From Tubiluchus corallicola (lineage: Eukaryota; Priapulida; Priapulimorpha; Priapulimorphida; Tubiluchidae): a DNA stretch of 64,000 bases. Location of the stretch: positions 310,001-374,000 of the forward strand of contig JAQGDQ010000190.1 in the NCBI GenBank assembly GCA_030141605.1. The letters are read 5' to 3'. The notes below the pieces were generated by a model. The model saw only the letters and a program-made list of their open reading frames with translations, was not told the origin of the DNA and searched no databases. Of the stretch, positions 39,365 to 50,779 are shown piece after piece; the first letter of the stretch is position 1; every line of letters starts with the position of its first letter. Both the position numbers and the translations under genes were made by a program.

Positions 39365-39819
39365 ACCAGGTAAAACGCACTCATCATAAAACTACAAAGA
39401 TTAGTCTAAAATAGTTTAACGAGTATATATATACATTGAAAGAGAATCTTTAACTCTAATTGGCAAGAATAACAGGCCTTAAATTAATTAGTTGAGTGTC
39501 CACTGGTATAGCGAAATAGTATTTGCTGTACATGCAAAGAGATGGTTATCTACCAGCTTTTGGGTTACAAAGCTTACATACACAAGTTTGTTGTGGATCA
39601 AAGCACTGACTGGAGCAGATTTTTCGGTGGAACCCATGAATTGCATGTCTTGTCAGGGCATGTCGGCTCTACCTCTTGGATTCTTTCCATTTACTTTGAG
39701 TCACTGCCTGTGTTTTGTAGAAAGTTAGTTCTATTGAGTCTATGTTGTCTTGGACATTTTCTAAATGTTTGTAGGATTATCGAGTTCGGGTACTTTGAAG
39801 TATTTATGAATTTCAATGC
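39365..39819 (+). repeat. Dispersed repeat R1, copy 2
   Basis: This is the inverted partner of 28251-28756. Two overlapping frames here (39492-39728 and 39542-39862) exist only because the repeat lacks stops. The encoded residues are not conserved against the other copy in a way that suggests selection. Confidence 0.8.
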
Positions 39820-40572
39820 TGAGCCTTTCTGTATTACACAACAGGAAAGTTATCGTATTTGACATAGAGTAATAGATATCGTAAATAACCAATTTGGCAA
39901 TTAAGGTATTAATGGATCGCAATCCTTCCTAACCACAGCATTCCTTGCAAATTATTTTGATAACCTTTGCCGTTGCCTGATTCACTTGCCTTTCCTGCCT
40001 TGTCAACCCTTCCCTTCGCTTGCCTTTCCTTAAAAATAAGTGGTACATACATAGCTAATGAGTGATACTGTGACTGCGCGAGTGCTGCGTCATCGTTAAT
40101 CAGCATCTTGCTTCTAGCTAAGAGAGCAATTTGCAGCTCTTGGTCATTCCACGAGATATAATTACTCCAATGATTACTCAATTTACATAGCTAATGTGAA
40201 TATCCTCCGCATGGCATCAGCGGCGAGAGAAGCTGAAACAATTTGACGTCAAATCTGTCGCTTGACACTTCATTACGCTGTATGTCAACAGAGGAGCGTG
40301 CTTTGCATAAGTGTTAACTGAACCAAGCTGAATCAACCATGTTTGCTACAAGAACGTAATACGGAATAACTATTATAGGCAGGGAATATTATTACGACTC
40401 GTAATAGCCGTCTAGCATGGAACATAAACCAAGAACTGAGTATCGCATCGTATTTGAGGATTCACTATGCGTTTTGACAGGATTTTCTTTGCAGAGAAAA
40501 ATGACATGGGTTTTAAATGTCACGTGTTTTGCAGAGAAACTGATACATGGCACGAATGGAATACAAGTGTAA
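39820..40572. other. Stretch without gene
   Basis: A short cluster of ttgcctttcc-type pyrimidine repeats is seen at 39966-40032. Nothing else can be supported. Confidence 0.35.
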
Positions 40573-40763
40573 TGGCACGTTCAGACTAGAGAGTTCTGTC
40601 ACAAGTTCTTGCACCAGTTCTCTCCGAGAGTAAACTTGCAAGTGTGAAAAACTTGGCAAATTCTGTCGTCAAGGTCTTGTTTAAACTCTCAGCAACTCTC
40701 TGATTGTTTGCAATAACTTGCGCAAGAAGTTGTGAGAGAAAATGCTCTAGTTTGAACGAGCCA
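40573..40763. mobile_element. PIF/Harbinger-like MITE
   Basis: Terminal inverted repeats of 19 bp, tggcacgttcagactagag on the left and the reverse complement of ctctagtttgaacgagcca on the right, match at 17 positions. A TAA triplet flanks each side, as expected for the 3-bp TWA target duplication of Harbinger elements. The inside contains aagttcttgcaccagttctc on one side and a related inverted stretch on the other. It is 191 bp and non-coding. Confidence 0.7.
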
Positions 40764-41081
40764 TAAGATACTAACATATCAGCACGTCAATAGATGTGTG
40801 TATCTAACGGAATATGACGGTCCTGTTGAGGAATGAACGTTAAAACTGATATTTTCCACAGAACACACCTATAAGGCACAAACGGAATTATATCTTGCAT
40901 CCATAGAATATTGCATGAAAACTCCACTCATGCAAGATTCGATTGCTCTAGCTAACACAGTATGACTTTACATATATGCGAAACAAATAGGTTATCTTGA
41001 GGTATAATCACTGAGTTTGAACAAGACTTGGCAAAGTCACCGATTAGATCGTAAGCAAATGTCTAAGAGGATAAAGACGCC

Positions 41082-41122
41082 AAGAGGTTACTTCTACTAA
41101 CTAAAGGTAGAAGTAACCTCTT
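41082..41122. repeat. Perfect 16-bp hairpin
   Basis: Arms aagaggttacttctac (41082-41097) and gtagaagtaacctctt (41107-41122) are exact inverted copies with a 9-base loop. A partial third copy, cgtagaagtag, follows at 41130. Confidence 0.8.
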
Positions 41123-41469
41123 AACTAAACGTAGAAGTAGCAAGCATCACTTACACGTACTATGGCATATCACCAGCCACAAAATACCCATGTCATTTAT
41201 AAGGACTTTCCAGAATGGAAGTGCCCAGTTTTGAGTATGGTTACTGGGGTGGGGGATAGCTTTGAATATCGTTATATTACAACTGTATGTTTACTACAAG
41301 ATACAGTTAGCAGCTCTTAGGTATCAGATAATGGCTGCTCAGCGGGCAAAGATAATTAAAAGCTACGTGACTTCAAGTGTTTTTCAAGACAATTGACGTC
41401 AAGCATAATGTCAATCACTCGTTGACTGCCCAATCAGCGTGCAAGATTTTTCACACCCCTGCAGAGCTT

Positions 41470-41491
41470 ACTTAACGTAGGTACGTTAAGT
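41470..41491. repeat. Perfect palindrome, 10-bp arms
   Basis: acttaacgta and tacgttaagt are exact inverted copies around a GG spacer. It may be a binding site for a dimeric factor, or chance. Confidence 0.6.
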
Positions 41492-44201
41492 ACATTTAGC
41501 TGCACCTGTGTCTAACACTGTTATGAAAAATGCTCAACTTCTCATTAGTTAGGGGGAGAAATATTGACCTGGTTCTAGATTTTATTATTGTCGATTGAAA
41601 TTACAAGTAAATTAGTGAAAATAGTTTCGTTTATGGGAAGACATGCACAACGCTTACGTCGAAGAGTTGCTGATAAAACCGTTTTGCTGTCAATAAAATG
41701 CGTAGTTTAATTTAGTTTATGACTTTGGAGTGAGATAAATACAACTATTAACATTAAAAAATGACAAATTAACCTAACGAGGTTAGGCCTCAAGAAAACG
41801 AGGTTAGGCCGATTACATGATGCTGCTTTAACATTCGCAAACGCAAAATGGCCTACCTGAACAGAGTTGAGAAGAAATTTACAACTTCAGATCATTGAAG
41901 CCCGAGTTAGCAAATATAAATGATTCAAGGTTAACCTGCTTGTAAAAATTACAGTCTGCACAAGTAGGTTTGCACAGGTTGTAGAAAATAAGCTAGTCGA
42001 CCTTGGTCAGCAATAGTTGAGGCAGAGTTGAACTGTCATGACTTTGAGTAAGCGAGCACACTCGTAGAAACTCCATAATTACGCAAAATGTTTTCAGAAA
42101 TTTTCAGGCAAAATGTTTTCTTTTCTGGCCAGTTTTTATAAACCTCAAAGAGATCTTCATAGTCAAAATTAATTCAAAGTGGTCAAAATTTATATTATAT
42201 GACGATGTAATATTAGTTAGTTTTAGGCTAATTTTTTCTTATGATCATGGTTAAAAGATGCCATTGGGACTTATGTAACTCTGGCAGTCGTCCACGGAAT
42301 AGAACATTACAAGGTACCATTAAAGTAAAGCAAAATACACATCTCAGTTAAATCAATGAAATATACGCTTTAACGGTTACAGCCTTTTTATTCAGTTATT
42401 CTGTCTAAGTTTAAGACTATCCCAGTTTTTTACTTATTCATGTACCAAAATCTTTAATCTTTCGGCTCCTCTGTTGGGAATCTAAAATTGCTCAAAGTTA
42501 AAACCATAGATTCGACGTTCTATCTAACGACATTCTAATGATACAGTCCTCTGTTACATATTGATAAGGAGAAAACATAACATACCTAAATTGAGTACTT
42601 CTTTCCTAACTAATTTTAAGTATGGCTTCAAAATTACTTTAAAGAATTTTGGATATTTTAGTATCATATGAGTTGCGTATATATTACACAATCGTCTGTG
42701 ATATTATTTTAGTAATAAGATCTGATTAGACGCATACACGTGCGTTGCATGGCGGAAACTTAAAGATTTACTGTCTTGTACTAGGTCAGAAATACATGGT
42801 TTACTCTTAGCTGGCGTTTCTTTAGCCTAATTTTTATTTATTATAATGAATAGTCAGTTTGCTGGGAGAGCAGCCGACATTAAAGCTGCAAGCTTAGAGC
42901 GAGATTTCATTCAAAGCTCTGCAGAGATTGGTTTTCTGATCTATGTTGAGTGATTTATAGCCAATCTCTCTGTTGGCTTGAGAAATGTGGCAATGTCTTT
43001 TGTGTGAATTCTAATGCGAATCCTGTACGCCATGTTTTATCGTCACGTCTGAGGCGGTTTTAGATCAGAAAAGAAAATCGCCCAAAATGCATTTGAAAAG
43101 TTTTATTGTGTTACGCAATATGACGCGCTATTCATCTGTGTTAATCCGATATTTTTACTTCACAATCATGATATAATGTAGGCCTAATGTATGACGTTAC
43201 ATGATATAATGTATGATGTTACAAGAGTTTGCCTAAAGGACAACGAAATAGAACATAGATACATTAAAATTTTGAAATTATTGGCGTTAAAATTTGTTGT
43301 ATAGAGTTGTTGTCGCCGAAGATCGTTTTTAATCTGTGTATTTACAAGTCAGCAGTATGTTAGAAAAGTTTTGGTTCAGTTCTGTCTTTGTGCTTTGTGA
43401 CAGGCCTGACATTTTTTCATTTCGCTTGCAAGTTTGCCAATTTGAGATGTTTTTGCAAAGACACGAGGCATTTTGTCAGAAAATAAAACGCAAAATCAAT
43501 GCTTTACGAAAAATCGAAGAATCTACAGCCACAATGCATGGATTATTGAGTCTGCTTGCGTTTGTATAGTTTGCGAATCGCATTGAGCTTATAATCATGT
43601 TATTAGACTTGTCTAAGGGTGTGTGGGGGTGTGGGTGGGGTTTGGTGTGGTAAAGTGAGTGTTTAACGTCATCTCTTTTTCGAAATTCCATTTTTATTGT
43701 TACAGTTGCCTGTGGAAGGTGACGATAATATTGAGTTACTGGCTTACTGCTGGCCGTATCCGGTACGTGTCTGGTTTAGTAAGAAAATCACTGATAGATG
43801 ATCAGTCTTCATCCTTTGCTGGGCAGTGGGTCATTTCTTAGTTCAAATAGGTAAATGACATTCGCCTGTACTGTGTCTAAAATATTATTTAAAATTAGTA
43901 CACAAAATTGCAATCGAAACATTGCTGGAGAAAAAATACAATTAGTTAATTTGGTCTAGAATATGAACAAGAAAATTTAAAATTTGAACGAAATATATTT
44001 AAGTAAGACCATAGTTTGAATTTCTAAGCCGGATAATCCACCTCTTCCTGCTTACACTATAATTTCGTACAAACAAAGTCAGATAGGCTAAAATGTATAA
44101 TCTCTCACTTGCTAATAACACACACATTACAACAAAGTCGTCTCGAAGTTGGTCGAGGGACTCGCTGGAATCAGCATCGAGGATTATAAAATTACGTCTA
44201 T

Positions 44202-44435
44202 GTCGTCATCTTTAATTCAAGACGGTTGACAAGAATTCGATTCCGTCAGGCAATGTAGAATTCGTTCTGGTATATTCCCGTGAAGATACATTATGATCCG
44301 TAGCGATTTGGTAGAGCTTTAAGCTTTTTCGAAAAGATGTTATCGCTGCCATCTTTAATTCAAGACGGCTGACAAAAATGCGACTCCGTCAGTTGATAAA
44401 GAACCTACTCTAGTATATTCCTACACACAATGATC
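44202..44435. repeat. Two-copy direct repeat
   Basis: Two copies about 143 bp apart share catctttaattcaagacgg, cgactccgtcag or cgattccgtcag, ctggtatattcc or ctagtatattcc, and atgatcc. The spacing between shared blocks differs slightly, so both copies have decayed. Confidence 0.65.
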
Positions 44436-44768
44436 CACTACTTTAGGCTACGGTATCACCGCGCACCTTGAAATCTAAATGACTGATGGAACATCTATCT
44501 CCGTTAGTCAAAGAAATAATGTTATAGCATGTAATAACAAATAGCAGAAAAAATTTACTGGCGAAATGCATCACAGGCAAAGTGGACCACTGACGAATTG
44601 TATCAGTGGCGAAGTGTACCACTTGCAAAATGTCAACTGGCGAAAAAGAACACCAAATGAAAAAAATCGACAACATTGTTTTCCTCTATTTGATATTTTT
44701 TATCCTGGCTGACGCTAAAGTTGCTTGTTTGTCTAGCTGTCGGCGCATCCTGCGACTCTGCGAGTCCT

Positions 44769-45632
44769 GTTACACTTGCTAGTCGTGTTACACTTGCTAG
44801 TCCTGTTACACTTGCTAGTCGTGTTACACTTGCTAGTCGTGTTACACTTGCTAGTCGTGTTACACTTGCTAGTCGTGTTACACTTGCGAGTCGTGTTACA
44901 CTTGCGAGTCGTGTTACACTTGCTAGTCGTGTTACACTTGCTAGTCGTGTTACACTTGCTAGTCGTGTTACACTTGCTAGTCGTGTTACACTTGCGAGTC
45001 CTGTTACACTTGCGAGTCGTGTTACACTTGCTAGTCGTGTTACACTTGCGAGTCGTGTTACACTTGCTAGTCGTGTTACACTTGCTAGTCGTGTTACACT
45101 TGCTAGTCGTGTTACACTTGCTAGTCCTGTTACACTTGCTAGTCGTGTTACACTTGCTAGTCGTGTTACACTTGCTAGTCGTGTTACACTTGCGAGTCGT
45201 GTTACACTTGCTAGTCGTGTTACACTTGCGAGTCGTGTTACACTTGCTAGTCGTGTTACACTTGCTAGTCGTGTTACACTTGCTAGTCGTGTTACACTTG
45301 CGAGTCGTGTTACACTTGCTAGTCCTGTTACACTTGCTAGTCGTGTTACACTTGTTAGTCGTGTTACACTTGCTAGTCGTGTTACACTTGCTAGTCGTGT
45401 TACACTTGCTAGTCGTGTTACACTTGCGAGTCGTGTTACACTTGCTAGTCCTGTTACACTTGCTAGTCGTGTTACACTTGTTAGTCGTGTTACACTTGCT
45501 AGTCGTGTTACACTTGCTAGTCGTGTTACACTTGCTAGTCCTGTTACACTTGCTAGTCCTGTTACACTTGCTAGTCGTGTTACACTTGCTAGTCGTGTTA
45601 CACTTGCTAGTCGTGTTACACTTGCTAGTCGT
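44769..45632. repeat. 18-bp minisatellite, 48 exact-length copies
   Basis: There are exactly 48 units of gttacacttgctagtcgt with no indels. Almost all variation falls at three sites: gct/gcg, cgt/cct and a rare gtt. A 7-unit (126-bp) block around the rare gtt variant is duplicated (45354 and 45480). Because 18 is a multiple of three and the unit has few stops, four of the six frames stay open. Long frames here (VTLASR repeat on plus; TTSKCN repeat on minus) start only at TTG in this analysis and have no splice or homology support, so I do not call a gene. Confidence 0.97.
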
Positions 45633-46024
45633 TATTTCGTATTTCATCCTTGCCGTTTTCAGACAGTTGCGGTGTATGTTATAGTCGATGCTGCTGTGAA
45701 CAGTTGTAATCATTACTGTTGATTTCTGAACGACAATTACCCGCCAGCGATCGATTCGCTTGAGTGTTTGTCGTCGTCTTGTTGGCTTCCGGCAATTTCT
45801 GGATGGCTTCTTCCTAACTGGCCTAACCCTTTTTACTGCCAATTTTTGGCCCTAAGTTAATTAATTGTAATTCCTGGTGACGCATTTTTCGAGAATCAAA
45901 CAACGGTTTTTAATAAAATAAAAAAAAAACAGACGTAAAATGATCCATGCAGTGAATTATGGTAAAGACAGTATTGACAGTAGGGAAAGAACAGGGCTGC
46001 ACCGAGTGAAGACAAGCAATAAAC

Positions 46025-46665
46025 TCAGAACGTAGGTCGTATAAATTTTTAAAAGAATCCTGATAGGTTGTAAAATTATTTATGATTGGTATCCCAAAAT
46101 ATGTCAACACTCCTTTAAGAAGATTACGTATATTGCTCATACTAATTGAATTCGGTAGATACCATAAGCTAAAGAAATACCATTAGAGAACAACGAGTAT
46201 GTAAAAATTGTTTGAATAAAGTAGAGGATGAATTGGCTGTAATTACTGATTGTCCACTATACGCTCGCATAAGAGAAGGAATGTTTTAGTACTTTCTCTG
46301 ATTTTGTACTAACTTTCAGTATATGTCTCCTAATGAGAAGTTTGTGTTTTTGAATTCGCCACGAGATGTACAAAAATTAACGCTAGATTGGTCGAGAAAA
46401 TCTTAGAACGCAGACCTGACTGAGATAACTCAGGCCAAGCCTGACTGATTAATTGTAACAATTGTTAAATAACAAGTCTACGATATCAAGACTGTTTACA
46501 TGTATATATGTTGGTTCGTTGTATGTGTTTATGTGATTCAACAATTATACCTTATGCATGTATTCTTTCTTATGGCTGTAGTCTGTTCCTGTTTTATGTC
46601 TAGTGTATACAGTTTTTTCTCTTTTGTATTCTGTTCTACTGTTCAATAAACATTATTACGCTTAT
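46025..46665 (+). pseudogene. LINE 3' end with C-terminal Cys motif, frameshifted
   Basis: Pieces in different plus frames match the end of a LINE polyprotein: NKLRT near 46025, EFGRYHKLKKYH at 46148, VCKNCLNKVEDELAVITDCP and ARIREGMF at 46200-46290, then EKFVFLNSPRDVQKL near 46340. GRYxK...CxxC...EDEL...DCPLY is a familiar pattern of invertebrate non-LTR elements. The 3' region ends with caataaacattatta near 46655. There are several frameshifts and stops. Confidence 0.75.
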
Positions 46666-47130
46666 TTAGCGAATCCATACAAGAATTAGTTTTCTAGTAC
46701 ACGATTTAACATCTGAAAATTTTGATGTGGACTGAGTTAAGATTACTTTATGCTAGAATAACAGAAAAAAATGTGATGTTTTACGATTGTGTATACAATT
46801 GTATAATTGTATATTGTATATATCCGCGGTGGTTGATATAATGAGTCGTGAAATCCCTAGTCCATTTTAAAAATTATGAAAATTATGGCAGCCATGTTGA
46901 ACATCATGTTTACCTGGAATGTTTTATTGCAAAACTGATTCCTCATAAGTTATAGTAGCATCAGTAAAAACATTAGAAAATGAACTGATAACAGAGACTC
47001 TTTATATGCAGTATAATCCCTGTCAAATTCTTGTTTGGGTCTTCTTTAGCCTAAACGTGGAGAATTCAGATTGCTGATAGAAAATAAGGGCGATTAACAT
47101 AAAGCTACTTTTACACAACATGATGACTAC

Positions 47131-47959
47131 AAAGACACAATAATAAAAATTACAGGTGAAAAGCATAAGACATATAAAATAAAGAGATACAATCTCAGTA
47201 AAATAAAGGGTAAAAAAACATTAAGAGGCTGAATTAAAAAAATAATTAAAAAGCTACAGATGACACTACATGTAAAATAAAGGTGTACAATGTCAGTAAC
47301 ATAAAAGGTACAAACAAACATGAAGATGCCGAATTAAAAACTAAATTAAAAGAAAAAGTAAAATTACAAATTAAGAAAACAAAATGAAAATTAAACTGAC
47401 AAACATACCTGACATCAATTAGATATAGCTAAGATCTTGAAAGATAACCAGAGATTTGCCTACCTACTGCTTTGTTGGGTTTAATCCCCATAATTTTCTT
47501 TTTTCTCTTTTGTTTTCTTAAATTTTTTAAATGTTTTAATAATATTTTTTGCCCTTTTATATTTTTATGGTTTTGTATTTTATTACATATTAATTAGTTT
47601 TATAATTTGATTTCTATTTAATTCAGTTTGATTCAACATTTGTTCAACTAACACAGCACAGGTTTTCATTAGGAATCTTGGTAGTATAATTCTGGCTTTT
47701 AACACACCACAAACTGTTATCTCTAGTCACCTGTTTCTGACTGTACACCAGCTAATAGTTACTTACTCAAATATCTAATTGATGTCAGGTATGTTTGTCA
47801 GTTTAATTTTCATTTTGTTTTCTTAATTTGTAATTTTACTTTTTCTTTTAATTTAGTGTTTAATTCAGCCTCTTCATGCTTTTTGTACCTTTTATTTTAC
47901 TGACATTGTACACCTTTATTTTATAATTTCATCTGTATTTTTTTATTATTGTGTCTTTC
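47131..47959. repeat. Large inverted repeat (about 200-300 bp arms, 344-bp spacer)
   Basis: The left arm (47131-47426) is the reverse complement of the right arm (47771-47959) with high identity, for example tctaattgatgtcaggtatg and gacattgtacacctttattt. The left arm holds an extra copy of an internal unit of about 110 bp (ttcagcctctt...cctttattttactga) that occurs once on the right. The right arm runs directly into the hammerhead-like motif at 47967. It is probably the product of a mobile element inserted head to head with itself. Confidence 0.85.
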
Positions 47960-47966
47960 TGTGCAG

Positions 47967-47990
47967 CTGATGAAGTCCAAAAGGACGAAA
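47967..47990 (+). ncRNA. Hammerhead-ribozyme-like core (incomplete)
   Basis: The order is CTGATGA (47967-47973), then A, stem II GTCC-AAAA-GGAC (47975-47986), then GAAA (47987-47990). This is the conserved core of a hammerhead ribozyme with a perfect 4-bp stem II. Stem III could be ctt/aag with a 3-base loop (47992-48000), but the expected UH cleavage site and stem I partner are not seen. Minimal hammerheads of this kind are known at the ends of Penelope-like elements. It is most likely a relic of such an element and probably not active. Confidence 0.5.
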
Positions 47991-48000
47991 GCTTCTGAAG

Positions 48001-48862
48001 AAAAAATAGAGAATTTTTGAGATTGATGGGCACTTTAATTTCTTTACGACTGAAAAAAACAATAAGAAATTGTAAAAGCAATTATAGTAATAGTGTAATA
48101 TAATATAATATTACATTATAGTAAGCTTAAAGAAGTAATGTTCACGGAAACTTGTTGGTGTACCAAAAATTCTAGCTCTTCTCGTCCTTTTTCGCAAAAT
48201 GTCTTACTTTGTGTTTAGATGAGCAAAGCATGTGTGATTTCTCAAAAGACGTTATATAAAGCACCCTTATCGCTAGAATGTAGTGTCAGCATCATTGTGC
48301 TAAACCTGTAACTTTTGAACAACCCACACCTGTGTGTGACAGTTTCCACTTGTTAACATATAGACCTCGAGATTTGTAAGTAGTCTAAGTAATCATCAAG
48401 TAAGATGAGAAGCCACTTTGCGGAGAAATCGCGACATTAACCTTGTACAAAATTGAAGTTTTAACACTTACAAAATAAAAACTAGTCCGGAGTGCGAGTT
48501 AAGCATTCGGCTACTCGCAGACACGCACGCATGTGTGAACACACGTACATTTACCGTTTTATACGAAGTAACTCTAATGTGATGTCGTAATATAAAACTG
48601 GCGAAAAATTTATTACGTTAAGGAGACCGAAATCACGGCAAAATAGACCTTTTTATAGGGTTGCTACGCAGGCCTGTAATCCAGTCAATAACGTTCAACA
48701 ATGAGTCTATCTGTACTCATAAATACAAACAATTAATTTCTCAGAGGGATGAATTGTACAGCTAAATGGCTGAGACGCTTTGCTCGTTTTGGTATTTGAA
48801 AATAATTAAATAAAATTGATATTTTCGAGAACTATAAGTCGCATCTTCATTTGAGAACAACA
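48001..48862. other. Stretch without gene
   Basis: I see no coding or RNA signal. This is AT-rich unique-looking sequence between the inverted repeat and a microsatellite. Confidence 0.35.
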
Positions 48863-48963
48863 CGTATGTATGTATGTATGTATGCATGTATGTATGTATG
48901 TATGTATGTATGTATGTATGTATGTATGTATGTATGTATGTATGTATGTATGTATGTATGTAC
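48863..48963. repeat. (TATG)n microsatellite
   Basis: There are about 25 tetranucleotide units of tatg with one gcatg interruption near 48884. It creates artefactual frames of repeated YIHT or MYVC on either strand. Confidence 0.95.
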
Positions 48964-49551
48964 GTGTAACACGTAACCAACTCTTCAATGAAAATGCTTG
49001 CAATAAAATTCTCCGTCACGTGTCACAAGCCACGCTCACGATTGTACGTTCAATTCAGTTATAAACATTCGCGCGAAATTTTAGCCTATTGTGCGTGCGC
49101 GTGCGTATGAGTACGCATTATACAATAAGTTAAAAATGACCTCTATTTTCCTATTTAGTTATAGAAGGTATCTGCTGCTATTCATCTTGAATCGAGATTG
49201 GATTTTTCTGCGAAGTAATTTCCACAAATAAGAAAGTTAAAGTAAAACCGGACCCAATCTTAAACTGTTGATTAAAACAATCTACTCGATAAAATATTGA
49301 AAGGGAACATACTGTTTTTTTTCCTTTTTAACAAACACTCGTAAGCAGCTATTTTAGTTCTTTGTGTTTTTACCTGAATCTTCTACTTATATTATTATTA
49401 TTATTATCATCACTTTGTTTTAATTTGCACTGTTTTTGTAGTAAGCATTTATTATTTTATTTCACTTTTTATCTGCCTTGTCACTCGTGTATTGCACTTT
49501 GAAGATTACGAAAGAAATAGAAATAAATAATTAATAATAATAAAAATAAAA

Positions 49552-49930
49552 ATGACTTACGTGAACGAATTATTAGCACACAAACGCAAATTCGCGTTAT
49601 ATCTACTAGCTCTTCGCTGTTACGTGCATTTCGCCATTCTCTAGTTAGACGGGCACTAGCGCCTGCGTTTCGAAAACAGGTGCTGTACCTCTCATTTCAG
49701 AGGTGTTCGTTCGTGACGTACTGCACATGTTCGAGAGCTCCTGCGTGAGCACAGCCGTAAATATGAAATGTGTATTTGTATCTTAAAACTTGCCGAGTTT
49801 TAGTGGACTGAATCTCTCACAGTAGCACTGCACTTCAACTTTCTCTTTTGCAAACACGCGCAACACGCTCATGGCATGTTTGTGCTGTTTTAGTTATGTT
49901 CATTTGTGATGTCATCATTAGTTGGGCTCG
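49552..49930 (-). repeat. Dispersed repeat R2, copy 2
   Basis: This is the inverted partner of 29215-29590 and shares cgctagtgcccgtcta, gcgaaatgcac and atgacatcaca on the minus strand. It is clearly diverged, with small indels. Confidence 0.75.
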
Positions 49931-50584
49931 CTATAAATAAATAGCCACTGAAATTAAAATAAACTTATGCAAACCAAAAATGTAGTCATTGCTCTTTTAA
50001 GGTACTATTTATTGAACAATTTTCCGTTGGTACAAAATTGCTTCCGATTTTGTAGCGACAAAATTTAATATAGTTTCGTCCTGTTTTGCGTTCAGTTTTT
50101 TGCCTGTATTTTATTAATGGCACAGTTACATCCAGAGTTCAGTACGCATGCGCCGACGTGCCACGGCTTTTTAATGAACGGCCTGCCGGCCTGTCTTTCA
50201 AAGTCATCGACGTAATGGAGAGAAGGAGCACACAAAAAATTTCAAAATGCCATTTATTATAGTTTAATTGAAGAGAGAAATTGTTAATCAGTAACTGTTA
50301 TGAATAAAAGTGCCCATAAATAAAGTAATTATATTGTAACGAAGCGTGTAGGCATGTTATTTATCACGAAGCCACTTATTTATACACTGAAATCAGATTC
50401 CGTGAACAGCGCCGTAAAAATGGGAAAACGAGCTATTATCCGATAATCTGGCTTCTTATGAAATGTCTCATAATGCAACAGCCGTGATTTGCTTTCCAGC
50501 ACTCGTGAACAAATTACTCTTATATTGATATTGAAATACAGCAATTTCACCTTGAATACTGTTACTCTTTCATACATGCAAAAT

Positions 50585-50700
50585 AACAACAGCAACAACA
50601 ACAAATCAACATCAACATCAGCATCAGCATCAGCATCAGCAGCATCAGCAGCATCAGCAGCAACAGCAGCAACAGCAGCAACAGCGGCAACAAAAAAAAA
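50585..50700. repeat. (CAN)n trinucleotide tract
   Basis: The tract grades from aacaac through atcaac and atcagc to agcaac, then an A run. A single CAN array has evidently picked up and spread variants. Frames rich in Ser, Ala and Thr across it are by-products. Confidence 0.9.
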
Positions 50701-50779
50701 AACACGTCTGCATTGAAGCAAAATTTTCAGTTAAACGGTTATGAATTCCATTTTTTAATATTGGTTAACAGCACCGTTC

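Larger units (their letters stand above)
40764..44201. other. Stretch without recognised gene
   Basis: Apart from two small perfect hairpins (listed separately) and a two-copy duplication of catgataatgta-type sequence at 43165-43225, I see nothing I can name. Confidence 0.35.

Noticed and set aside
39492-39862. Two overlapping plus frames of 78 and 106 codons
   Set aside because: They fall mainly within dispersed repeat R1; the related copy does not preserve the encoded residues.
48762-49064. Frames rich in YIHT or MYVC
   Set aside because: Direct products of the TATG microsatellite.
50380-50721. 113-codon minus-strand frame with Ala/Asp runs
   Set aside because: Produced by the CAN trinucleotide tract.
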